A stretch of 64,000 nt of DNA from Prosopocoilus inquinatus (GCA_036172665.1 JAYKNF010000015.1:3286001-3350000), one strand, 5' to 3'. Shown: positions 31,251 through 41,929, numbered from the stretch's first letter. Translations and numbers: made by a program. The notes: generated by a model from the sequence alone, not told the origin.

Positions 31251-32279
31251 TTTCATTTATGAAAAAAAGAAGTGTTAACAGAACATGATAAATGCAGAAA
31301 GCGCTGAAGAAGATATACGCAGAATTGCACTGTAAATAAAAATATACCTAACCACAAGAAACATTGCAAAGATCCGGCAAAGTAAGTAAAAAGTAATTAA
31401 ATGTCAAAAGTGACAATTACAATAAGAAAAATCTTGTCAAGTAAATGATGAAAATTTGTTTGAAAATTGGAAGAATAATCTCCCATCTTTCATTAAAATC
31501 AGCTTAAATATTCTCAACCAACATACTTCAGTTATTAAAATGCCAGAAACTGTAAAAGAACTAAAACATGACGTAACCGTTGTTTACTGTTATAACAAAA
31601 TTAAATAAGCTTATAATTATGTAAATATCAGTTTCCGCGCTAAAATTTTGGTCTAGAAATTCATTTCATATCGAAAAATGATCAAAAATTCTTATTTAAC
31701 ACAAAAAACGAATTTCCCTGTATTCTGCATTTCACCCCAAACAAAATAACTGTTGTAGATTTGTTGTGGTGTCAAATCACAAAATCGTGGATGAGCAACG
31801 TTCTTTGCCCACAACTTAAATTTATTTTCATCATTTTTCGGAAACCGATGTCTTTTACTGCCAACATCTTTGCAGCCTGGTACACAACATGCTCATTTTG
31901 CTTCCATTCCTCTAATTAATCTAAAATAATTCATGTATGTAATTGTGTTGTAACCGAACAGATACGAACAGATAACTGAAAAAGGATCCCTCGGTCATGC
32001 TCGCATTAACATAGGGTCTTACCTGGTATTGGTGTGAAATTTGAAAGGAGGGACCTTACAAGAATGAAATAAAAATGCCAGATTAACGTTTAAGACGTAT
32101 ATTGTAGAGGGAAAAACTCCTGAAGTCCGCAGTCTTAACTGGACTTACCAGTCCTGCGGAATTCTTGAGCGTAAAACCCTCTACTCGAAAAATTAAAATG
32201 ATAACACAAACCAAAACCGAAGTCTTACAAAGGTGAGCCGTAACAAAGTAATCGTAACTTAATAGCGACCTTAAATTCA

Positions 32280-33430
32280 GTACCGTGACGAAATTCCGAT
32301 TATCGACGCGACTCATTGACATAAACCCCGGGGTGCCCACTCGGCTAGGTCTCGCCGGCCGACTCAGGTAATCCCGTAAAGTCTCCCTGGGAGGAACTAG
32401 CCAGCTGTTAATGTGGCAAGAATTTTGCGTAAACAAAAAAAATATTACTTTTAGTCGTAATCTTGAGAACACCTCGGGTGTTCCCCGCCAATCAGATCCG
32501 GCAGTGTCACGGGGGTCTGTCTCTGTAATAATTATAACGGGTGGATACACCCGTGGGGCAAATGCTTTAACCGACAAGGCACGGCGTCGAATAAGAGCAG
32601 CGGTTTATCACGGTTGTTTAAGTGACCCACATGTGGGGTTCATTGCAATCGTCACCGGGCTTCCACCGTATGATCGATTGACTTTATTATTTGTTTTAAG
32701 GGAGGGATCGCGAATCGGTTTCGGACTGGATACCCGCTCATTGACCTGAGATCAGAGGTAGCACAGTCTCAGCTGCCCACATTCTAACTGCACTCCGGTC
32801 GGGGAGGCTTGATCGTAGGATGATCCAGATTAGTTGCTAGGGATCAATATTGAATCACGGGTTGCGATTCAGGATCGAATCCTTGTCCAGATTCCCTTAG
32901 GGCAAGGGCGGTCATGAATCGCGGTATACGTACACGTGCATCTAAACGAGTACGATAAAATGACCAGAACATGTTGGTCGGTCGAGAAAATAGTACTCTC
33001 AGTCGGAGCCCCCGGCCGAAGTAAATTCTGACACTCAAAAGGGACGAACAGAGACGTACTATAAAGATATGATTTGTAATTGTAAATGTGTTGGCCGAAA
33101 TTTAGCTCTGGCCATTCTGAGATATGGGTACACTTGGGCTTTCAGGGACTCTTACAGTCGATGTCCGGGCACAAACCCCGCCAGCCAAAGCGCGCCCATG
33201 GACATCACCAAAATCGTCCCTATGGGAATTGCATAAATAATATGTCAGAGATACAGATCCCAGAAAGTGAAGTTTGTCTAGATGTGGTAGATCCACCACC
33301 GGAACTGAAAGGCAAACGGGACACCCGCGGGCGTGTCAAATCAGTCGTTAAATTTTAGATTGAACCCGCGTTCCTACCCCAAGGACGGCGAGACCCCAAC
33401 AAATCGCCACCCTTACATGAATGTATGACA
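32280..33430. other. GC-richer island of unknown nature
   Basis: About 1.1 kb clearly richer in G+C than its surroundings (for example around 32490-32780 and 33160-33420). No coding frame, LTR pair, rRNA or tRNA fold is convincing. It may be an LTR or leader of an unrecognised retroelement, or an island acquired with other DNA. Confidence 0.35.
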
Positions 33431-33958
33431 AATTATACCTGAATTCCTACTGGTAATGATAACACATGCGCTCTTTAGTCTTTAACTAACACACTAACAC
33501 TTACACTAGGACTTAACGCTATTGGTCACTACCCGTAACTTACGTTAGGAAACTTAGTAACTTAGGAAATAATTAATTTACAATGAGCTTAGAAAATAAT
33601 TAAAAATGGACTTCGAAACAAAACACGCTCGGTCGTCCGATCTCGGAGCTATTCCGTTACCGACTGCCCTTCTTGTCTCCCGAATTTCCTATCGCGGTTC
33701 TCCTTACACCCCCCCGAAAAACAGCAAAAACCACTTCTCTACGAATGTTACTTATCTTAAATCCTAAAACATCCTACGCCCTAATTGACTTAATAACTCA
33801 TGTGTCTATCCGTGGCGTTCCCACCCGTTTGGCGTTTCAAAATGCCCATACTTATCAACCCTCTTCAAGCTTTCGCTATCTTGGCGCCAACCGCATTAGC
33901 AACACCACGAATCGACAAAAAAATAATGATAAAATAAACTAAAAATAAAAACGTCTTA

Positions 33959-34086
33959 GGGCCATTTGCACCACTTTCAGTTAAAATTTAAGCTCCACTT
34001 AATACCATAGAAACGTTTGTTGCAACAATTGTTTCTATGGAGTTAAGTGGAGCTTAAATTTTAACTGAAAGTGGTGCAAATGGCCC
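33959..34086. repeat. PIF/Harbinger-type MITE (128 bp)
   Basis: Palindromic ends GGGCCATTTGCACCACTTTC and the inverse GTGGTGCAAATGGCCC, flanked by TTA (33956-33958 and 34087-34089). It sits at the truncated 5' edge of the short-LTR Ty3 element. Confidence 0.82.
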
Positions 34087-34099
34087 TTAAACCACAAAA

Positions 34100-34877
34100 A
34101 TATAGCCGACCGGCTTGGACTGTTTCAACCTAAAAAGAATCTGGTATATGAGCGATACAAATTATTAATTGCGAGACAAGGAAACGCAACGATGGAACAA
34201 TTCATTCGTGATATAAAAAAACAAGCGAATAATTGTGAATTTGGTAATCTAACGAATGATATGATTACAACAATGCTAATAATTGGTATTAATGATGATC
34301 CCATCCGAGAAAAATTATTGCAAACAGAAAAGCTAACGTTAGAAAAAGCGGTTGAATGCTGAATATTCAAGAAAACAATTGAGAGAAATGCAAGTAAGCC
34401 GAACATCAGATGAAGCCGAAGTGGATATTGTACACAAGTGTAAAAACCAAGGAACTGGGACAAGAAATAAGACCAATGCCAAAGGACAACCACATTTTGC
34501 TGCTCAACATCAGAAGAAAGCCTCAGGAAACTTAGTTAAGTACATAAATAATTGTACTAAATGTGGTAAAAATCACTTAATTAACAATTGTCCAGCTTAT
34601 GGCAAGCAATGTAAAGAATGCGGTATTTTAAATCATTTTGCTAATGTTTGTCATAGAAAATATAAAAAGAAAATTAATGAAATAGAAGTAGATGAGGGAA
34701 CTAGGTATTTGGAAATTGATAGTGTAAAAAAGGAACAAGAAATCAGTAAATGTTTTATAAATTTACAAATTAATAATGAACTCGTTAGATTCAAAGTAGA
34801 CACAGGTTCTTGTGCAAATATAATTTCTTTAAAAAACTTACATTTAATCAATTTTAATACTGAAAATATTTACAAAA
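34100..34877 (+). pseudogene. Gag fragment and protease start of the short-LTR Ty3 element
   Basis: The first frame (34100-34365) has NLVYERYKLLIARQGNATME and QFIRDIKKQANNCEFG, a capsid pattern. After a shift near 34360 the next frame carries two CCHC-like knuckles, CTKCGKNHLINNC and CKECGILNHFANVC, then the protease FKVDTGSCANIISL. The frame is cut at 34877 by the array and resumes in the same codon phase at 38852. Confidence 0.87.
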
Positions 34878-34913
34878 ATTTTGTGCAAATCGTTTTTGAT
34901 TGCAGTGAGAACC

Positions 34914-36538
34914 TCGAGCAGCCTCTGGACAGCTGTTTCAGCCCTGCTTGGGGCTTCTTCAGCAGAAACGTAGCTCGACATTCCCACTGCAGACCAAAAA
35001 CGACTTGCCCCATTTATTCGCAATTGCGATGTAAGAATGATGAACATATAAAATAGCGACATCTTACTATCGCTTTTTGACCTAACATTGCAGTAGGATA
35101 GACAAATTGAAGCGGGATTTGCTCCTAATGAGTCCCCCATGCAAGGCGGCCATGCTTGCTGTCAAAGCATAATGAAAGATTTTAGAAAAATTTTGTGCAA
35201 ATCGTTTTTGATTGCAGTGAGAACCTCGAGCAGCCTCTGGACAGCTGTTTCAGCCCTGCTTGGGGCTTCTTCAGCAGAAACGTAGCTCGACATTCCCACT
35301 GCAGACCAAAAACGACTTGCCCCATTTATTCGCAATTGCGATGTAAGAATGATGAACATATAAAATAGCGACATCTTACTATCGCTTTTTGACCTAACAT
35401 TGCAGTAGGATAGACAAATTGAAGCGGGATTTCCTCCTAATGAGTCCCCCATGCAAGGCGGCCATGCTTGCTGTCAAAGCATAATGAAAGATTTTAGAAA
35501 AATTTTGTGCAAATCGTTTTTGATTGCAGTGAGAACCTCGAGCAGCCTCTGGACAGCTGTTTCAGCCCTGCTTGGGGCTTCTTCAGCAGAAACGTAGCTC
35601 GACATTCCCACTGCAGACCAAAAACGACTTGCCCCATTTATTCGCAATTGCGATGTAAGAATGATGAACATATAAAATAGCGACATCTTACTATCGCTTT
35701 TTGACCTAACATTGCAGTAGGATAGACAAATTGAAGCGGGATTTGCTCCTAATGAGTCCCCCATGCAAGGCGGCCATGCTTGCTGTCAAAGCATAATGAA
35801 AGATTTTAGAAAAATTTTGTGCAAATCGTTTTTGATTGCAGTGAGAACCTCGAGCAGCCTCTGGACAGCTGTTTCAGCCCTGCTTGGGGCTTCTTCAGCA
35901 GAAACGTAGCTCGACATTCCCACTGCAGACCAAAAACGACTTGCCCCATTTATTCGCAATTGCGATGTAAGAATGATGAACATATAAAATAGCGACATCT
36001 TACTATCGCTTTTTGACCTAACATTGCAGTAGGATAGACAAATTGAAGCGGGATTTGCTCCTAATGAGTCCCCCATGCAAGGCGGCCATGCTTGCTGTCA
36101 AAGCATAATGAAAGATTTTAGAAAAATTTTGTGCAAATCGTTTTTGATTGCAGTGAGAACCTCGAGCAGCCTCTGGACAGCTGTTTCAGCCCTGCTTGGG
36201 GCTTCTTCAGCAGAAACGTAGCTCGACATTCCCACTGCAGACCAAAAACGACTTGCCCCATTTATTCGCAATTGCGATGTAAGAATGATGAATATATAAA
36301 ATAGCGACATCTTACTATCGCTTTTTGACCTAACATTGCAGTAGGATAGACAAATTGAAGCGGGATTTGCTCCTAATGAGTCCCCCATGCAAGGCGGCCA
36401 TGCTTGCTGTCAAAGCATAATGAAAGATTTTAGAAAAATTTTGTGCAAATCGTTTTTGATTGCAGTGAGAACCTCGAGCAGCCTCTGGACAGCTGTTTCA
36501 GCGCTGCTTGGGGCTTCTTCAGCAGAAACGTAGCTCGA
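34914..36538 (-). ncRNA. six hammerhead ribozymes, minus arm
   Basis: Copies at 34914-34978, 35226-35290, 35538-35602, 35850-35914, 36162-36226 and 36474-36538, 65 nt each. Each reads core CTGAAGA, helix II AGCCCCAAGCAGGGCT, GAAA, CAGCTGTC, with cleavage after GTC. Helix I is TTTCTG/CAGAGG (two G-T pairs) plus an outer TCGAGC/GCTCGA stem across an internal loop, positioned for loop I-loop II contact. Helix III ACAGCTGT is self-complementary: two pairs with a tetraloop in one molecule, eight pairs in a dimer. The sixth copy has a mismatch in helix II (AGCCCC against AGCGCT). Confidence 0.85.
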
Positions 36539-36735
36539 CATTCCCACTGCAGACCAAAAACGACTTGCCCCATTTATTCGCAATTGCGATGTAAGAATGA
36601 TGAATATATAAAATAGCGACATCTTACTATCGCTTTTTGACCTAACATTGCAGTAGGATAGACAAATTGAAGCGGGATTTGCTCCTAATGAGTCCCCCAT
36701 GCAAGGCGGCCATGCTTGCTGTCAAAGCATAATGA

Positions 36736-36797
36736 AGAAGCCCCAAGCAGGGCTGAAACAGCTGTCCAGAGGCTGCTCGAGGTTCTCACTGCAATCA
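36736..36797 (+). repeat. truncated hammerhead at the array centre
   Basis: The plus arm starts inside the ribozyme: core from GAAGAAGCCCC onward, GAAA and CAGCTGTC present, but the 5' strand of helix I is missing. The neighbouring minus arm ends ...GCATAATGAA, so TGAA is shared by both sides of the join. Confidence 0.75.
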
Positions 36798-37027
36798 AAA
36801 ACGATTTGCACAAAATTTTTCTAAAATCTTTCATTATGCTTTGACAGCAAGCATGGCCGCCTTGCATGGGTGACTCATTAGGAGCAAATCCCGCTTCAAT
36901 TTGTCTATCCTACTGCAATGTTAGGTCAAAAAGCGATAGTAAGATGTCGCTATTTTATATGTTCATCATTCTTACATCGCAATTGCGAATAAATGGGGCA
37001 AGTCGTTTTTGGTCTGCAGTGGGAATG

Positions 37028-38652
37028 TCGAGCTACGTTTCTGCTGAAGAAGCCCCAAGCAGGGCTGAAACAGCTGTCCAGAGGCTGCTCGAGGTTCTCA
37101 CTGCAATCAAAAACGATTTGCACAAAATTTTTCTAAAATCTTTCATTATGCTTTGACAGCAAGCATGGCCGCCTTGCATGGGGGACTCATTAGGAGCAAA
37201 TCCCGCTTCAATTTGTCTATCCTACTGCAATGTTAGGTCAAAAAGCGATAGTAAGATGTCGCTATTTTATATGTTCATCATTCTTACATCGCAATTGCGA
37301 ATAAATGGGGCAAGTCGTTTTTGGTCTGCAGTGGGAATGTCGAGCTACGTTTCTGCTGAAGAAGCCCCAAGCAGGACTGAAACAGCTGTCCAGAGGCTGC
37401 TCGAGGTTCTCACTGCAATCAAAAACGATTTGCACAAAATTTTTCTAAAATCTTTCATTATGCTTTGACAGCAAGCATGGCCGCCTTGCATGGGGGACTC
37501 ATTAGGAGCAAATCCCGCTTCAATTTGTCTATCCTACTGCAATGTTAGGTCAAAAAGCGATAGTAAGATGTCGCTATTTTATATGTTCATCATTCTTACA
37601 TCGCAATTGCGAATAAATGGGGCAAGTCGTTTTTGGTCTGCAGTGGGAATGTCGAGCTACGTTTCTGCTGAAGAAGCCCCAAGCAGGGCTGAAACAGCTG
37701 TCCAGAGGCTGCTCGAGGTTCTCACTGCAATCAAAAACGATTTGCACAAAATTTTTCTAAAATCTTTCATTATGCTTTGACAGCAAGCATGGCCGCCTTG
37801 CATGGGGGACTCATTAGGAGCAAATCCCGCTTCAATTTGTCTATCCTACTGCAATGTTAGGTCAAAAAGCGATAGTAAGATGTCGCTATTTTATATGTTC
37901 ATCATTCTTACATCGCAATTGCGAATAAATGGGGCAAGTCGTTTTTGGTCTGCAGTGGGAATGTCGAGCTACGTTTCTGCTGAAGAAGCCCCAAGCAGGG
38001 CTGAAACAGCTGTCCAGAGGCTGCTCGAGGTTCTCACTGCAATCAAAAACGATTTGCACAAAATTTTTCTAAAATCTTTCATTATGCTTTGACAGCAAGC
38101 ATGGCCGCCTTGCATGGGGGACTCATTAGGAGCAAATCCCGCTTCAATTTGTCTATCCTACTGCAATGTTAGGTCAAAAAGCGATAGTAAGATGTCGCTA
38201 TTTTATATGTTCATCATTCTTACATCGCAATTGCGAATAAATGGGGCAAGTCGTTTTTGGTCTGCAGTGGGAATGTCGAGCTACGTTTCTGCTGAAGAAG
38301 CCCCAAGCAGGGCTGAAACAGCTGTCCAGAGGCTGCTCGAGGTTCTCACTGCAATCAAAAACGATTTGCACAAAATTTTTCTAAAATCTTTCATTATGCT
38401 TTGACAGCAAGCATGGCCGCCTTGCATGGGGGACTCATTAGGAGGAAATCCCGCTTCAATTTGTCTATCCTACTGCAATGTTAGGTCAAAAAGCGATAGT
38501 AAGATGTCGCTATTTTATATGTTCATCATTCTTACATCGCAATTGCGAATAAATGGGGCAAGTCGTTTTTGGTCTGCAGTGGGAATGTCGAGCTACGTTT
38601 CTGCTGAAGAAGCCCCAAGCAGGGCTGAAACAGCTGTCCAGAGGCTGCTCGA
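37028..38652 (+). ncRNA. six hammerhead ribozymes, plus arm
   Basis: Copies at 37028-37092, 37340-37404, 37652-37716, 37964-38028, 38276-38340 and 38588-38652. Same fold as the minus arm. The second copy has GGACT instead of GGGCT in helix II, leaving an A-C mismatch with AGCCC. Because both strands carry ribozymes, transcription from either side would give cleavable RNA, and read-through would give a long hairpin. Confidence 0.85.
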
Positions 38653-38851
38653 GGTTCTCACTGCAATCAAAAACGATTTGCACAAAATGTTTCTAAAAAC
38701 TTTCATTTTGCTTTGACAGCAAGCATGGCCGCCTTGCATGGGGGACTCATTAGGAGCAAATCCCGCTTCAATTTGTCTATCCTACTGCAATGTTAGGTCA
38801 AAAAGCGATAGTAAGATGTCGCTATTTTATATGTTGAAAATATTTACAAAA

Positions 38852-39642
38852 CAAATGAAACTCTAACAACCTATAATGGACAAAAAATGTCAATAATTGG
38901 TAAATGCAAACTTGATATTAAATACAAGAGAAAATATGCAAAAAATGTTGAATTTTTTGTAAATGAATTCGATAAACAGGAATCCATACTAGGTTTAGAC
39001 AGTTCAATGAAATTAAAAGTTGTAAAATTAGATAGAGACATAGAATTGAAAACTGTAAATGATATCACAAATAAAAAATTAAATCCAGAATATACAAATT
39101 TAATGAATAAATACAAAGAAATTTTCAAAGGAATTGGTAAAATAGGAAAGCCATATCATATTGAACTAATAAAAGATTGTAAACCTATCTGTAATCCCAT
39201 CAGAAATGTGCCTTTTCAACTTGAAAATCAATTTAAAGAATATTTGACTCAATTAGAGAAAGATAAAATCATAGAAAGAGTAGAAGGTTCTTCAGAATGG
39301 TTGAATTCTTATGTGCTTGTTAGGAAAGGTGATGGTTCTTTACGTATATACCTAGATCCCCGCGATTTAAACAACGTAATAAAAATCAGAAAATTTAAAT
39401 TACCTAATATAGATGAAATTTGCAACAAACTTAATGGATCGTGTAAATTCAGCATTTTAGATGCAACGAATGGTTTTTGGAATATTTGCTTAGATGAGCA
39501 ATCCAGTAAACTTTGTACATTTGGTACACCATTTGGTCGATTTAAATTCCTGCGAATGCCATTTAGTTTAAAAACAGCAAGTGAAGTTTTTCAAGAATAT
39601 TTTAAGAAATATTTCAAATTCCAGGAGTTGAGTTATACATAG
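38852..39642 (+). pseudogene. Reverse transcriptase, N-terminal half, short-LTR Ty3 element
   Basis: It resumes after the array with the post-protease linker, then PYHIELIKDCKPICNPIRN, SSEWLNSYVLVRKGDGSLRI, LDPRDLNNVI, SILDATNGFWNICLDE (first catalytic D) and GRFKFLRMPFSL. The frame breaks near 39635, just before the YIDD motif. Confidence 0.9.
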
Positions 39643-40871
39643 ATGACATTTTAATACATGCAAAAAGTAAAGAAGCACATGATCAGATATTGGAACAAGT
39701 TTTCAAAATAGCAAAAGACAAAAATGTTAAATTTAATCTAACAAAATGTAAGTTTGGGTTAGATGAAGTAAAATATCTAGGTTATAACTTTGGAAAAAAT
39801 GGTATTAACATAGATGAAGAAAAAATTAAAGCAATAACTGACATGCCTACACCATCAAGTAAAAAGGAAGTTCAGAGATTCTTAGGCTTCATTACTTATG
39901 TGGGCAAATTCATAGAAAACTTATCAGAAAAGTCGAAACCTTTGCGAGACCTAATAAAAGAAAATAATAGTTTTGTGTGGGACAAAGAGCAAGAGATAGC
40001 ATTTAAAGAATTAAAAGAGTTAGCTTCAAAAAATCCTGTTTTACAGTATTTTGATATTGATAAACCAGTTACAATTTCTGTTGATTCTTCAAATTATGGC
40101 ATGGGAGCTGTTCTACTACAGGAGAATAAACCATGTGCATATGCCTCACGAGCTCTTACTGACACACAACAAAGATATGCTCAAATCGAGAAAGAGTTGT
40201 TGGCAATCTGTTTTGGTTTAAATAAATTTTACCAATATGTGTATGGTAAAACAGTAACAGTGGAAACTGATCACAAACCATTAATTAACATTTTTAAAAA
40301 ACCATTGAATGCCTGCCCAGCTCGACTACAGCGAATGTTACTTTCTTTACAAAAATTTTCAATTAACTTAATATACAAACCAGGTAAAAAACTAATAGTT
40401 GCAGACACACTATCAAGGGCAAATTTAAAAGATACGTATCAAGAAAATTTAGATTTAGAATCGCATGTGTGTATCATTGAAAATCTAGTAAAGATTGCAG
40501 ATGAAAAGTTGTTATTACTTCAAGATGCTACTAATAATGATAAAGAATTAAAACTACTAAAGCATTACATCGTAAATGGTTGGCCTAATTCTACCAATAA
40601 GTTATCATCTAATCTAAAACAGTATTTCAAAATCAAATCTGAAATCACTTTAGGTTCTAATAATTTGTTGTATATGAATCAAAGAATCATAATACCTGAG
40701 ACTTGTAGAGAAATGATTTTACAAAATATTCACACAGGACATCTAGGAATAAGTAAATGTCAACTACGAGCAAAAAATTCAGTGTACTGGCCCGGAATAA
40801 ATTTGCAAATTGAAGAATTTGTAAAAAATGTACATTGTGTAACAAATACTCTAATTCAAATCGAAAAATAA
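39640..40871 (+). pseudogene. RT C-terminal half, RNase H and integrase zinc module, short-LTR Ty3 element
   Basis: It starts with ELYIDDILIHAKS, the catalytic YIDD, then thumb (LTKCKFGLDEVKYLGYNFGK) and RNase H (SVDSSNYGMGAVLLQ; KELLAICFGLNKFYQY; VETDHKPL; VADTLSRA). The HHCC module of integrase follows (ILQNIHTGHLGISKCQ, ending VHCV) and the frame shifts near 40850. Confidence 0.9.
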
Positions 40872-41782
40872 ATTTGATTCCACATGAAATTCCAAATCAT
40901 CCATGGAAAAAAGTTGGGATAGATATTTATGAACTTGATCAGCAAAATTTTTTAATTCTTGTTGACTATTATTCGAAATATCCTGAAATAGTTAATTTAC
41001 ATAACAACCTAACAATTCAAAATATAATTAGTAAATTAAAATCTATTTTTGCCAGACATGGCATACCTGAAATTGTAGTATCAGATAGCGCTAAACAATT
41101 TTGTAGTGCTGAATATAAAAAAATTTCTAAAGACTGGAATTTCAAAATTGAATTATTCTCACCACATCATCAGCAAGCTAATGGACTAGCAGAAAGGAAT
41201 ATTCAAACTATAAAAAGATTAATTAAAAAAACCAAGGAAGGTAAGGAGGACATTTTCATGGCACTTCTCGCGTATAGAAATACACCTGTCCACAATAGTT
41301 ACAGTCCAGCTCAAATTTTAATGTCCAGATACTTATGTGATAACTTACCTGTAATACAAAAAAATTTAACACCAAAAATAATTAATAAACAAAAGTTTTT
41401 ATATAAACTTTATTTTCAACAACAAGCTAAGAAACATTACAATAAGAATACAATAAAAAATAGACAAGCTTATAAAGAAGGAGATGATGTATGGTATCAA
41501 TACAAACCCAAAAGCACCTGGAACAAAGCAAAAATAGTTAGACGAATAGGAATAAGAAAGTATGAGATTGTAAAAGAAGATGGAAGATCTCTTATTCGTA
41601 ATGAACTGTATTTAAAAAAATGTCACAACTCAAAATTGATAAACAATCTTCCATATTCTTACGATAATTATGTTCATAATTCTTTTAACTTACCTGATAA
41701 CGACTCCAACGATAATAATCAAATACAAAACAGACGAATAATAAAAAGACCTGTAAGATTTAATGACTACATATTACAATAA
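40835..41782 (+). pseudogene. Integrase core and C-terminus, short-LTR Ty3 element
   Basis: The rve core is intact: KVGIDIYELDQ (D), VVSDSAKQFCSAEYK (D) and QANGLAERNIQTIKRL (E), then LLAYRNTPVHNSYSPAQIL and a basic C-terminal domain (GDDVWYQYKPKSTWNKAKIV). It overlaps the preceding frame because of a single shift. Confidence 0.9.
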
Positions 41783-41847
41783 ATATGTATTTAAGTTTAA
41801 TTAGTTATAAGTTAATTTTAATTTTAAAAGTTACTTAACAAGGGAGA

Positions 41848-41929
41848 TGTTGTACATTCATGTATATAATGTTGGATACTTTTAAAATAAAGAGTTAATT
41901 CACACCGAACCCTCGTTTAACTTACAACA
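41848..41929 (+). repeat. 82-bp LTR of the short-LTR Ty3 element
   Basis: TGTTGTACATTC...ACTTACAACA, an inverted TGTTGTA/TACAACA-type boundary, preceded by the purine tract AAGGGAGA (41840-41847). It includes AATAAAG as a possible polyadenylation signal. Confidence 0.75.

Larger units (their letters stand above)
29690..31728. mobile_element. 2039-bp TIR element inserted in the THAP exon
   Basis: Inverted ends GCAGAATACAGGGAAATTC (left) and the inverse at the right, with AT on both sides (29688-29689 and 31729-31730). It contains two nested MITEs and a PLE terminal-repeat relic; no transposase is recognised. The superfamily is unknown: an AT dinucleotide duplication is unusual. Confidence 0.65.
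29377..31907 (-). pseudogene. THAP-domain gene, split by a 2-kb insertion; likely 5' part of the THAP-Mutator-YqaJ gene
   Basis: A C2CH THAP DNA-binding domain is encoded in pieces. The first (31907-31731) starts MEAK, then a TGA (tryptophan expected), then CCVPGCKDVGSKRHRFPKND and KLWAKNV. After the inserted element (29690-31728) the same exon continues at 29687 with SFVCDRQFSQEY and LRKDAIPTLF, the C-terminal THAP signature, ending at 29527 before GTAAGT. A 48-nt exon with AG and GT borders follows (29424-29377). Removing the element plus one AT restores the reading frame exactly. The downstream Mutator/YqaJ coding on the same strand suggests one gene, but the connecting exons are not proven. 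Confidence 0.65.
34878..38834. repeat. head-on array of 312-bp hammerhead monomers (retrozyme-like), 3957 bp
   Basis: About six minus-oriented monomers (34878-36735) meet about 6.7 plus-oriented monomers (36736-38834). Monomers are exactly 312 bp and differ by only a few substitutions. The flanks carry a 17-bp duplication TGAAAATATTTACAAAA (34861-34877 and 38835-38851). Every complete monomer contains a hammerhead fold. Tandem ribozyme monomers of 170-400 bp with a target duplication are the hallmarks of animal retrozymes, which are thought to spread through circular RNA using another element's reverse transcriptase. The monomer encodes no recognisable protein; the 96-codon frame repeated in it is not conserved in diverged copies. 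Confidence 0.93.
34090..41929 (+). mobile_element. Ty3-type LTR retrotransposon with very short LTR (Mag-like), 5'-truncated, split by the hammerhead array
   Basis: Gag (partial), two zinc knuckles, protease, RT, RNase H and integrase are in Ty3 order and end in an 82-bp LTR (41848-41929). Short LTRs and paired knuckles recall the Mag lineage. The 5' LTR and start of gag are missing. A 3957-bp hammerhead array is inserted just after the protease active site; excluding it and one copy of the 17-bp duplication restores a continuous frame. Frameshifts near 34360, 39640 and 40850 make the element defective regardless. Confidence 0.9.

Noticed and set aside
32700..32900. tRNA-like or rRNA-like structure in the GC-richer island
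   Set aside because: No cloverleaf with a proper anticodon arm and no B-box could be traced; no rRNA landmark seen.
34844..38716. A 96-codon open frame repeated in every 312-bp monomer, on both arms
   Set aside because: It is conserved only because the monomers are nearly identical. It is broken or absent in the diverged copies at 8.2, 14.8 and 49.3 kb, has no recognisable domain, and overlaps the ribozyme.
34878..38834. CRISPR or simple satellite array
   Set aside because: There are no unique spacers, the monomers are 312 bp, the arms face each other, and a target-site duplication flanks the block.
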